Positions 31,598 to 41,620 of a stretch of 64,000 nucleotides of DNA are shown one piece after another. The position numbers were made by a program, and so were the translations under genes. The notes under the pieces were generated by a model, which saw only the letters and a program-made list of their open reading frames with translations, was not told where the DNA came from and made no database searches. The stretch spans positions 20,368,922 through 20,432,921 of the forward strand of contig NC_092678.1 of assembly GCF_964355755.1 (NCBI RefSeq), given 5' to 3'. Source of the DNA: Antedon mediterranea (Eukaryota; Echinodermata; Crinoidea; Comatulida; Antedonidae). How positions within the stretch are numbered: position 1 is the first letter of the stretch; every line of letters begins with the position of its first letter.

Positions 31598-33886
31598 AAG
31601 CGACCATATGGTGTTACAATTTTCATTGGATCTTGTAAGAGATGACAGAATTGAACCAAATATTCGAAGTTACAGGCATGGTAACTATGATTTGCTGCGC
31701 GAGAAAATTGGTTTGGTAGATTGGGATGTGGTTTTCAATGACAAATCAGGTATTCAATCGTGGGACGAATTCGAGCATATTCTTGTGAAGAATATTGATG
31801 AGTGTATCCCGATGAGGAAGGTTTGCCACGGAAGAAAACCTCTTTGGATGAACAAAAAAATTGAAAAGCAGATTGCCAAAAAGAATAAATGTTGGAAACA
31901 GTATGTAAAGGCCAAGAGAAAACAAAAAGTATGTGTGTCAGCAAAATGGTCGAAGTTTGTCCAAGTAAGAAATCAAACAGTAGATCTGATTCGATGTAGT
32001 AAATCTGACTTCGAAAATAAAATAGCAATTGAGATCAAATCTAATGAAAAGTCTTTTTGGAGGTATCTCAGTTCTCAGATCAATATAAAGTCTGGTATAC
32101 CCAACTTAACTGATAGTAATGGAAGGCATGTGTCTGATGACAAGGATAAGGCTGAGTTGCTAAACACGTTTTTTAGTAGTATATTTGTCGATGAAAATTT
32201 TTCGAATGTACCGGCTATTGATGACATTTCAGAGGATTTTTTATCTCATGTTGACTTTCCTTGTGACGAAATCTTAAATATTTTATCAACGTTGAATATT
32301 ACTAAAACAGCTGGACCTGATGGTATTCACCCACGCATCTTAGTCGAACTAAAGGATATCATTTGCTATCCCCTCCATATTATTTTTACGAAATTGTTTC
32401 AAGAAGGAGCCGTCCCTAATAGTTGGAAACGGGCTACAGTGGTACCGATTTTTAAAAAAGGAGTGAAGTCTGACCCAAGCAACTATAGACCTGTGAGTTT
32501 AACTTCGGTAGTTGGTAAAATTATGGAGAGAATTATCAGGAAGGAATTATTGGACTTTCTTGAACATCACTCACTTATTTGTTATGAGCAATTTGGTTTC
32601 CGGCAAGGTCGTTCCTGTGCTTTACAATTACTTGATGTTCTTGAAAACTGGTTTTCTTATTTTGATAATCAGGATTGTTTTGATTGTATCTACCTTGACT
32701 ACAAGAAGGCTTTCGATAGTGTGCCTCATCATAGACTCCTTCTGAAAATGAGTGCATTGGGTATTAGAGGTAAACTTCTAAACTGGTTTCAAGAATTTCT
32801 TAACGATAGACAACAACGGGTTAGTGTCAATGGATGTGTTTCAGATTGGGCTGATGTTCGTAGTGGTATCCCGCAAGGAAGCGTCGTTGGACCTGTTCTT
32901 TTCATTATGTTTATAAATGATTTACCTTCTGTTATTTCCTCCTCTGTACGCATGTTTGCAGATGATACTAAATTGTATAGAGTAGTTAACACTGTGAATG
33001 ATGCTCAAGTTCTACAAGAAGATTTAGAGAAAGCATGTGACTGGTCTGACAAATGGCAATTACCTTTTAACGAGGGTAAGTGCAAAGTAATGCACTTTGG
33101 GAAGAAAAACAACAAACATCTGTATGCCATGCGTGGTTTCTCATTGAATGAAGTTGATCATGAAAAAGACCTCGGTGTTACTATTGACTCTAAACTTGTT
33201 TTTAATGTACATGTGGCAGATGTAGCAATGAGAGCAAATCGGAAGTTGGGCATGGTATATCGAGCTTTCAAGTTTTTAAATATGGATGGGTTTCTTCGTT
33301 TATATAAAGCTATTATTCGTCCGACCTTGGAATACTGCAACGTTGTTTTTAACTCGCTACATTGTAAGGAGGAAGACCTATTGGAAAAAGTCCAAGAACG
33401 TGCCACCAAGCTTATTTTTTCCATTCGTCATTTACCTTATTCAGAAAGGCTGAAAATTCTCAACCTACCTACTCTCGCATACAGAAGGCAAAGAGCTCAT
33501 TTGATACAGATTTTTAAAATTTTACATGGAGTGGATAGTATTTCTGCTGATTCTTTTTTTGAGCGTGATGAAGATGTTAGAACACGTGGTCATTCTTTTA
33601 AATTAAAATTTAAGATCTCACGCACAAATTGGATGAGGGACTCATTTGGTCGAAAAGCTATTATATTATGGAATTCGTTATCGGAGGATGTAGTAGCTTC
33701 AAGATCAACCAATCAATTTAAGTCCGGTCTTAAACGGGCATGGTCCAACCACCCTCTTAAATTTGCGCCATATTCAAGAGTTGATGTAATTATCAAGAGG
33801 GGCTTATAGGCATAGCATAGCCTCGACTCCGGACCCAGCATTGCTGAGCTCCGGAAACAAGTAAACAAGTAAGTAAACAAGTAAGT
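31598..33886 (+). mobile_element. 5'-truncated CR1-like LINE with intact reverse transcriptase frame
   Basis: The element is 2289 bases, flanked by a 7-base duplication AATTCAA (31591-31597 and 33887-33893) of a site that is single in the retroposon copies at 26815 and 37280. The 5' end is truncated inside the coding region. The 3' end is a short repeat tail of AAGTAAAC/AAGT units (33859-33886), as in CR1-like elements, rather than poly(A). The absence of frame lesions suggests a young insertion. Confidence 0.92.
31599..33809 (+). CDS. LINE ORF2 remnant: linker, reverse transcriptase and C-terminal domain
   Basis: The frame is open from the truncation point and starts with Ser-Asp-His (31599-31607), the final motif of the apurinic endonuclease domain, so all earlier endonuclease residues are lost; the first ATG is at 31608. 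The reverse-transcriptase motifs are TAGPDGIHPRIL, NYRPVSLTSVVGKIMERII, FGFRQGRSC, YLDYKKAFDSVPH (motif A), GIPQGSVVGPVLF (B), MFADDTKLY (C) and FNEGKCKVMHFG (D). The C-terminal region (IIRPTLEYCNVVFNS, ERATKLIF) matches CR1/Jockey-type proteins. Without a full endonuclease and 5' promoter it should be inactive, although the polymerase residues are intact. Confidence 0.9.
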   Translation, partial: SDHMVLQFSLDLVRDDRIEPNIRSYRHGNYDLLREKIGLVDWDVVFNDKSGIQSWDEFEHILVKNIDECIPMRKVCHGRKPLWMNKKIEKQIAKKNKCWKQYVKAKRKQKVCVSAKWSKFVQVRNQTVDLIRCSKSDFENKIAIEIKSNEKSFWRYLSSQINIKSGIPNLTDSNGRHVSDDKDKAELLNTFFSSIFVDENFSNVPAIDDISEDFLSHVDFPCDEILNILSTLNITKTAGPDGIHPRILVELKDIICYPLHIIFTKLFQEGAVPNSWKRATVVPIFKKGVKSDPSNYRPVSLTSVVGKIMERIIRKELLDFLEHHSLICYEQFGFRQGRSCALQLLDVLENWFSYFDNQDCFDCIYLDYKKAFDSVPHHRLLLKMSALGIRGKLLNWFQEFLNDRQQRVSVNGCVSDWADVRSGIPQGSVVGPVLFIMFINDLPSVISSSVRMFADDTKLYRVVNTVNDAQVLQEDLEKACDWSDKWQLPFNEGKCKVMHFGKKNNKHLYAMRGFSLNEVDHEKDLGVTIDSKLVFNVHVADVAMRANRKLGMVYRAFKFLNMDGFLRLYKAIIRPTLEYCNVVFNSLHCKEEDLLEKVQERATKLIFSIRHLPYSERLKILNLPTLAYRRQRAHLIQIFKILHGVDSISADSFFERDEDVRTRGHSFKLKFKISRTNWMRDSFGRKAIILWNSLSEDVVASRSTNQFKSGLKRAWSNHPLKFAPYSRVDVIIKRGL

Positions 33887-34035
33887 AATTCAAGAAACAT
33901 TTATTGACCAAAAATATTATATTATAACAATGGTTGGCATATAATATATATAGTCGAAAGACTACAAAAGGCCCAATGGGCCTGTCGCTGTAGTACCTCA
34001 TACATTATACAAATAACAATAATTATACAACACTT

Positions 34036-34945
34036 AATTTAGGTCGAGAAGCTAAGGCCATTTAACATGGCATTTCTCCGACTTTTGGACGCAGAGTAGA
34101 ACAGTTACAGACGGCGTGCATAAATGCCAAATGACACGTGATGAGTAATTAACCAATCAAATTTGTTATTGCTGTCACTCTTGTACTATCTGTTACTTAA
34201 TTTATTGTACTCACATTCTATTCATTATTATATTATTTATTTTTATATTAATAGATTGAAATATTATTAATGAATTATGCTTATTGAAATATAATATTCC
34301 TCACAGTTAGCAATTGATTTTAATAAAATCATAGTATTGTTAGCTTCAGCTACGTTTTTTGTATCTTTTGTAATTATTTTGTCTGGCAGAAGTTAGGCAA
34401 TATCGGTCTATGTCAATTATAACATTGTAGATATCTCAATTAAAGCAATAGTGTATATCACCAATGTCAACAACAAGTCAGTGACTATCAAATGTCTTAA
34501 AAGACGGTTACTTCAGAAGAAGAAAAATAACCATTGGTGTCGAAACGTTATTCTTTGTTGTCTCCATGTTGAACATTGTACTGTATAGTTCTACACTTCA
34601 TTTCTCACCATTGTAGGCCAACTATCAATTTCTTTTTTAAATCGGTCGGTGACGTTAGCAGCAGCAACAAAAAATTCGTACGTTTTATTTGTGTAAACCC
34701 GGAGTTGATACAGTAAAAACACCAATTATCATATTCATTGCAACCACTATGAATGTGTATTCATGTGAACTTGAAGTGTACTCTCAACAGTAATTCCGTA
34801 GACATATTGCCGGAGGGGTCCTTATGGTGGTGAATTGAGCAGTACACTACAGTGTATGTCGGTGCTCTCTAAGAATTAATGCATTCTCGTTCTCTGCCAT
34901 TTTAGTTTGATTTCAACACACTAACCAAACTATTAAACATTAGCA
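34036..34945 (+). other. Type B 3' flank and type A upstream region (cassette 3)
   Basis: Uninterrupted version of 26965-27156 plus 28696-29412, giving the empty site of the Helentron-like element at about 34225. The conserved block lies at 34763-34798. Confidence 0.65.
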
Positions 34946-35836
34946 ATGGATAATATAACCAGCTATGAAAATAAAGTTGAGTATTTCACTATAGATGTGA
35001 TAACAATTGGAAGTGTATGGATAGTAATAACAGTGTGGATAATTGTCACAAATGCATTCGTTATTGCGGTCACAATTTGGAAAAAGCTTTACACTAACTT
35101 AGGAAAACGTATCCAGTTCAGTTTAAGCATAATCGATTTAATATCAGGAATAGTTGGCAGTGTGTGGATAACACAGATACTTTCAGGCCTACTGGAGGGA
35201 TCCATGTTCCAATTCCTACTGGACTGTACTTTGCTGTATTTGGTGTTCATATCACAATTACAGTTGTGTCTATTAGCAATCGAAAGATATGTAGCAATAG
35301 TCTATCCGTTTCGTCACCATCAGCTGATGACGTCACGAGTTGTAAATATTGGAATTGCAGCTACGATTGCAATAGGAACGGGTATGTTTATACTAGGAGG
35401 ATTCATTATGATTTGTACGAGTACGTCAGTTTTTCTTATAATCCTTGATACAGTACGTCTTATAATTGTAGTGTTGATATGCGGCTTTAATATTATTGTT
35501 TATTTGAAAGCTAAAAAGCAACAACGGCAGATTGCCGCAATTGAAAATGCTGTAATCAGATCAAAACGCAAACAAGACCACAGAGCTATGAAGACAAGTA
35601 TGATAATTGTAGGCACCTATTTTGTATGTATCTTTCCATATTTGGTATATTTGTTGTCTTGCTCTATATCTGAAGTCTTTTATGGTGATATAACATGCGA
35701 TGGAACAACATCAATTGCACTTTTGGTCGTTACCTATTTAAACTCCGGTATGAATCCTGTTGTTTATTCATTTAGGAATAAACAGTTTCTTAAATCGATT
35801 CGTTCTCTTTTGAATAAAAATACGTGTTATCATTAA
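34946..35836 (+). CDS. Rhodopsin-like GPCR, type A, 296 aa
   Basis: Complete receptor, A member of the third cassette, and a mosaic. Residues 1-68 match 29413 (ENKVEYFTID, VTNAFVIAVT, NLGKRIQ). The TM3-TM5 part matches 24460 (RHHQLMTSRVV, AIGTGMFILGGF, CTSTSVFL, RLIIVVLIC). The ECL3-TM7 part again resembles 29413 (SCSISEV, GDITCD). ERY lies at 113-115. The pattern implies gene conversion between cassettes. One private change is RAMKTS before TM6, where the others have RATKTS. Confidence 0.92.
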   Translation: MDNITSYENKVEYFTIDVITIGSVWIVITVWIIVTNAFVIAVTIWKKLYTNLGKRIQFSLSIIDLISGIVGSVWITQILSGLLEGSMFQFLLDCTLLYLVFISQLQLCLLAIERYVAIVYPFRHHQLMTSRVVNIGIAATIAIGTGMFILGGFIMICTSTSVFLIILDTVRLIIVVLICGFNIIVYLKAKKQQRQIAAIENAVIRSKRKQDHRAMKTSMIIVGTYFVCIFPYLVYLLSCSISEVFYGDITCDGTTSIALLVVTYLNSGMNPVVYSFRNKQFLKSIRSLLNKNTCYH

Positions 35837-37011
35837 AAGACGGAATGGATTTATGGACACACACTAAAGTAAAAACAAACAGACTGTCAGCGTCAAGAAA
35901 TGTGACCAATTACGACATGATGTATAATCCAAACTGTCGCTTGCCATTGGTCAACTCACTTTTTCTATTAAACAAGTTAAACGGTTTACAATAAAATTAA
36001 ACCTAATAATATCTAGTGTTACGGTTTACAAATATACGTTAGATTATTGTTTTATCATAATTCAATCACTGAATCAGTAACAGGTCAATGTGTACATGAA
36101 AGACGATATCACATTGTGTTTAATACAATTTAGTACTTTTAACAAAAGTTACTGTTTTGGCATCTGTTGTGAAGGTAATTCATTTATTATATTATACGGT
36201 AAACAATAGTGTGTAAAAGTATACATCTCTTTCTGGTTTTAGTATCTCATAGGACGTTTTACTCTCCAGTTCTTTGCATCAGTATTGTCGTGAGTCACTG
36301 CCGTTGTTTTATTTGTTTCTGAAGGTAGAATACTTATAATAATTGATCGAATTAGCTTATTTATCCTGATTTCAAGTGAAAGTTTTACTTCTGTGATGTT
36401 GAACTTTAACTGACCTCTATAACCTTTCTGAAGATTGAATACTTATCATAATATAGGTCGAATTAACTTCCTTATTTCCAGTTCAAGTTTTCTTCTGTGG
36501 TATTGAACTTTGAACTTTAACTGACCTCTATAACCTTTCTGAAGATTGAATACTTATCATAATATTGGTCGAATTAATATCCTTATTTCCAGTGCAAGTT
36601 TCCTTCCGTGATATTGAACTTTGAACTTTAAATGACCTCTAAAACCTTTCTGAAGATTAAATACATATCATAATATTGGTCAAATTAACAATCCTTATTT
36701 TCAATGCAAGTTTCCTTCCGTGACGTTGAACGTTGAACTTTAACTGACCTCTATAACCTTTCTGAAGATTGAATACTTATCATTTTGGTTGAATTTTAAC
36801 ATCATTATTTCCATTGCAAGTTTTAGTTCTATGATGTTGAACTTTGACCTCTAACCAGGTAATGTCTTACTCGTTTCATTGGGTCGTCTGCTTTCTGTCT
36901 GTTGTTTCGCACACTCTGTTCTCGAGTACGTCATTCTCTTCTCTGTCAAGTTAGATTGATATCAACATTCCATACAGAGCGCGATATAACTTTCGTTTTA
37001 CCGACGCTAAA
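35837..37011 (+). other. A-B spacer of the third cassette
   Basis: Colinear with 25351-26517: the CCAAT pair (35905-35955), TTACTCTCCAGTTCTTTGC near 36258, and the minisatellite listed next. Confidence 0.6.
36330..36860 (+). repeat. 104-112 base minisatellite, about five copies
   Basis: TGACCTCTATAACC recurs from about 36411, 36523, 36634 (as AATGACCTCTAAAACC) and 36747. TGAACTTTGAACT occurs at 36503-36515 and in a variant form in the next unit. Confidence 0.9.
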
Positions 37012-37275
37012 ATGAATAACATAACATGAAGAAGTAAATAAAACTGTTAGAAATATAGTATTACTTACTGTATGGCTCATGATATCATTGTGGATAATGG
37101 TTAGTAATTCATTCGTTATTGCGGTCGTCACTATTTTGGAAAAACTTTACACTATTTTGGCAAAACGAAATATCTGGAATAAGTCGTAGTATATTGTGAA
37201 TGTTTAGAGTTTTAATGGAAATATCAATAGTTGAAGACATTTTGACACTTTTTTTCTGTGTCTTGTCTTCATATC
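37012..37275 (+). pseudogene. Type B GPCR relic truncated in TM3 (cassette 3)
   Basis: The same early stop and CTTCATATC breakpoint as 26518 and 31293, plus a private deletion of about 40 bases at about 37164 that removes the end of ICL1 and the start of TM2 (GGCAAAACG joins AAATATCTGG). Confidence 0.9.
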
Positions 37276-37430
37276 AATTCAATTCAAGAAACATTTATTG
37301 ACCAAAAATATTATATTATAACAATGGTTGGCATATAATATATATAGTCGAAAGACTACAAAAGGCCCAATGGGCCTGTCGCTGTAGTACCTCATACATT
37401 ATACAAATAACAATAATTATACAACACTTA
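37276..37430 (-). mobile_element. Short retroposon fragment (cassette 3)
   Basis: Uninterrupted copy of the fragment at 26811-26964; it gives the empty site for the LINE insertion of cassette 2. Confidence 0.8.
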
Positions 37431-38338
37431 ATTTAGGTCGAGAAGCTAAGGCCATTTAAAATGGCATTTCTCCGACTTTTGGACGCAGAGTAGAACAGTT
37501 ACAGACGGCGTGCATAAATGCCAAATGACACGTGATGAGTAATTAACCAATCAAATTTGTTATTGCTGTCACTCTTGTACTATCTGTTACATAATTTATT
37601 GTACTCACATTCTATTCATTATTATATTATTTATTTTTATATTAATAAATTGAAATATTATTAGTGAATTATGCTTATTGAAATATAATATTCCTCACAG
37701 TTAGCAATTGATTTTAATAAAATCATAGTATTGTTAGCTTCAGCTACGTTTTTTGTGTCTTTTGTAATTATTTTGTCTGGCAGAAGTTAGGCAATATCGG
37801 TCTATGTCAATTATAACATTGTAGATATCTCAATTAAAGCAATAGTGTATATCACCAATGTCAACAACAAGTCAGTGACTATCAAATGTCTTAAAAGACG
37901 GTTACTTCAAAAGAAGCAAAATAACCATTGGTGTCGAAACGTTATTCCTTGTTGTCTCCATGTTGAACATTGTACTGTATAGTTCTACACTTCATTTCTC
38001 ACCATTGTAGGCCAACTATCAATTTCTTTTTGAAATCGGTCGGTGACGTTAGCAGAGCAACAACAAATTCGTACGTTTTATTTGTGTAAACCCGGAGTTG
38101 ATACAGTAAAAACACCAATTATCATATTCATTGCAACCACTATGAATGTGTATTCATGTGAACTTGAAGTGTACTCTCAACAGTAATTCCGTAGACATGT
38201 TGCCGGAGGGGTCCTTATGGTGGTGAATTGAGCAGTACACTACAGTGTATGTCAGTGCTCTCTAAGAATTAATGCATTCTCGTTCTCTGCCATTTTAGTT
38301 TGATTTCAACACACTAACCAAACTATTAAACATTAGCA
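37431..38338 (+). other. Type B 3' flank and type A upstream region (cassette 4)
   Basis: Colinear with 34036-34945. The conserved upstream block lies at 38158-38192. Confidence 0.65.
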
Positions 38339-39234
38339 ATGGATAATATAACCAGCTATGAAAATAAAGTTGAGTATTTCACTATAGATATGATAACAAT
38401 TGGAAGTGTATGGATAGTAATAACAGTGTGGATAATTGTCACAAATGCATTCGTTATTGCGGTCACAATTTGGAAAAAGCTTTACACTAACTTAGGAAAA
38501 CGTATCCAGTTCAGTTTAAGCATAATCGATTTAATATCAGGAATAGTTGGCAGTGTGTGGATAACGCAGAGAATGTTAGGCCTACTGAATGGATCCCTGT
38601 TCCCATTCCTACTGGACGGTACTTTGCTGTATTTGGTGTTCATATCACAATTACAGTTGTGTCTATTAGCAATCGAAAGATACGTAGCAATAGTGTATCC
38701 GTTTCGTCATCGTCAACTTATGACTCCGCGCGTTGTAAATATTGGAATAGCAGCTACGATTGCAACAGGAACGATAATTTTCATACTAGGAGGATCCATT
38801 ACAATTAGTATCAGTACGTCGGTTTTTTGCTAATCCTCGATACATTACGTCTTATAATTCTGGTGTTGATATGCGGCTTTAATATTATTGTTTATTTGAA
38901 AGCTAAAAAGCAACAACGGCAGATTGCCGCAATTGAAAATGCTGTAATCAGATCAAAACGTAAACATGACCATAGAGCTACGAAGACAAGTATGATAATT
39001 GTAGGCACCTATTTTGTATGTAGGCCTATCTTTCCATATTTGGTATATTTGTTGTCTTGCTCTATATCTGAAGTCATTTATAGTGATATAACATGCGATG
39101 GAACAACATCAATGGCACTTTTGGTCGTTACCTATTTAAACTCCGGTATGAATCCTGTTGTTTATTCATTTAGGAATAAACAGTTTCTTAAATCGATTCG
39201 TTCTCTTTTGAAAAAAAATACATTTCATCATTAA
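38339..39234 (+). pseudogene. Type A GPCR with one-base frameshift (cassette 4)
   Basis: Residues 1-162 read normally (MDNITSYENKVEYFTID to SISTSVF), then a run of six T at 38821-38826, where 29413 has seven, shifts the frame to a stop. The rest is open in the next frame (from about 38827) through TM7 and NPVVYSFRNKQF. TM6 also contains six extra bases, GGCCTA, at about 39020, giving CRPIFPYL for CIFPYL and creating TAGGCCTA in frame. The single-base loss in a homopolymer could be a sequencing error, so the gene may be functional in reality. Confidence 0.85.
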
Positions 39235-40460
39235 AAAACGGAATGGATTTATGGACACACACTAAAGTCAAAACAAACAGCAATGACCAAAAAATGAAAC
39301 TCTCAAAGTTAACTTCTACAATATATTCGTACAACCACATTTTAATGAAACTCGGAATACTATAATATTTCACTCGCTGTATATAGTAATATGGAAGAAT
39401 ATTTAACTAAATGTGACCAATTACAACGTGATGTATAATCCAAACTGTCGCTTGTCATTGTTCAACTCACCTTTTCTATTAAAAAAGTTAAACAGTTAAC
39501 AATAAAATTAAACCTAATAATATCTAGTGTTACGGTTTACACATATACGTTACATTATTGTTTTATCATAATTCAATCACTGAATCAGTAACAGGTCAAT
39601 GTGTACATGAAAGACGATATCACATTGTGTTTAATACAATTTAGTACTTTTAACAAAAGTTACTGTTTTGGCATCTGTTGTGAAGGTAATTCATTTATTA
39701 TATTATACGGTGAACAATAATGTGTAAAAGTATACATCTCTTTCTGGTTTTAGTATCTCATAGGACGTTTTACTCTCCAGTTCTTTGCATCAGTATTGTC
39801 GTGTGTCACTGCCGCTGTTTTCTTTGTTTCTGAAGTTAGAATACTTATAATATTGACCGAATTAGCTTATTTATCCCAATTTCAAGTGAAAGTTTTACTT
39901 CTGTGATGTTGAACTTTATCTGATCTCTATAAACTTTCTAAAGATTGAATACTTATCATAATATTGGTCGAATTAACATCCTTATTTCCTGTTCGAGTTT
40001 TCTTCTGTAATATTGAACTTTGAACTTTAACTCACCTCTATAACCTTTCTGAAGATTGAATACTTATCATAATATTAGTCGAATTAACATCCTTATTTCC
40101 AGTGCAAGTTTCCTTCTGTGATGTTGAACTTTAAACTTTAACTGACCTCTTATAACCTTTCTGAAGATTGAATACTTATCATAATATTGGTTGAATTAAC
40201 ATCCTTATTTCCAGTTCAAGTTTCCTTCTGTGATGTTGAACTTTAAACTTTAACTGACCTCTTATAACCTTTCTGAAGATTGAATACTTATCATAATATT
40301 GGTTGAATTAACATCCTTATTTCCAGTGCAAGTTTTACTTCTGTGATGTTGAACTTTGACCTCTAACAGTTAATGTCTTACTTGCTTCATTGGATCGTTA
40401 TTTCGCACTCTGTTCTCGAGTACGTCATTCTCTTCTCTGTCAAGTTTTACCGACGCTAAA
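39235..40460 (+). other. A-B spacer of the fourth cassette
   Basis: Colinear with 30304-31292 at its start and 35837-37011 later. The minisatellite is listed next. Confidence 0.6.
39840..40370 (+). repeat. 104-112 base minisatellite, about five copies
   Basis: Units with ACCTCTATAACC or ACCTCTTATAACC, TCTGAAGATTGAATAC and TTATTTCCAGT recur at about 110-base spacing. Several units carry TGTGATGTTGAACTTTAAAC. Confidence 0.9.
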
Positions 40461-41620
40461 ATGAATAACACTACTGGCAATGAAGAAGAAATTAAACATT
40501 TTAGAAATATACTATTACTTACTGTATGGCTCATGATATCATTGTGGATAATTTTCAGTAATTCATTCGTTATTGCAGTCACTATTTTGAAAAAACTTTA
40601 CACTAATTTGGCAAAACGTATCCAGTTCAGTTTAAGTATAGTTGATTTAATATCTGGAATAATTGGTAGTATATTGTCAATTTGTAGAATTTTATTGCAA
40701 AGATCAATATTTTAAGAAATATTTGACACTGTTTTTCTGTGTCTTGTCTTCATATCAACTACATCTTGGGTTATTAGTAATCGAAAGATACGTATCAATA
40801 GTTTATCCGTTACGTCACAATCAAATAATGACATCACGCGTTGTGAATTTCATTTCATTTCATTTTATTGCATATCAAAATCGCAGCCAATGGCTGAATT
40901 ACATGATACTTACAAATATAAAAACATTTAAAACAGGCATAAAACAGAATATAAAGTGTACGTACAAATCAAAGAACAAATAAAAGTGGAATCAAACATA
41001 TTGCACAAGAAAAATACATAAAAATACAAATTTAGCTAAAATTTATTTACAAATTAAAAAATTTAATTAAATAAGGGAAATATGGAAATTGATTATTTAT
41101 TAATACAAGATTATGAAATTTGATAAAATTAGAAAATGTGAATATAGGAATTGCAGTGACGTATACTATAGGGTGTTTTATTTTCATATCTAGATTATTT
41201 TTTATATTTTTTTCCAAGAATTGGTTATTTTTCTTAATGTTTGATACAATCAATCTTATACTTTTACTGTTAATATGCATCTTCAATGTTATTATTTACC
41301 GCAAAGCTAGAAAACAACAACTTAAAATTGATGCTATGGAAAATATTGTAATCAGATCAAAATGCAAAAAAGACTACAAAGCTACGAAAACAACTACAAT
41401 AATTGTGGGTACATATTTTGTATGTATTTTCTCGTCTGTCGTATATTTACTGTATCAATCCATATCTGATATTATTTCTAGTAAAAACTCTTTTAATATA
41501 ATTGTAATTTCCATACTAATAACAGTTACTTATATAAACTCTTGTTTGAACCCGATCGTGTACTCTTTTAGAAATAAGAAATTTGTTCACTATTTTCGTT
41601 CTTTGGTCAATAGTTTCTAA
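40461..41620 (+). pseudogene. Type B GPCR with three lesions (cassette 4)
   Basis: This is the only type B gene of the four cassettes that keeps both ends. From MNNTTGNEEEIKH through TM2 it is intact. A G-to-T change gives TAA at 40713-40715 (20074 has GAA). Two bases are missing in TM3 at about 40757 (TCATATCAAC for TCATATCGCAAC). A 288-base retroposon fragment with a 7-base duplication interrupts TM4. From 41141 the rest (NIGIAVTYTIG to NPIVYSFRNKKF) is open to the stop at 41620, with NSCLNP for NSGLNP. It lacks the retroposon deletion shared by cassettes 1-3. Confidence 0.92.
40849..41136 (-). mobile_element. Retroposon fragment with 7-base target duplication
   Basis: Inserted in the TM4 codons of the type B gene; the target TGTGAAT is duplicated (40842-40848 and 41137-41143) relative to 20074. 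On the minus strand the element ends in CAATAAAATGAAATGAAATG, a repeat tail typical of CR1/L2/RTE-type 3' ends. It encodes nothing recognisable. Confidence 0.88.

Larger units (their letters stand above)
31586..34035 (-). mobile_element. Short retroposon fragment (cassette 2), split by LINE
   Basis: Bases 31586-31597 and 33887-34035 are the two parts of the same minus-strand retroposon seen whole at 26811 and 37276. The LINE lies between them, inside the CAATTCAATTCAA tail. Confidence 0.8.
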
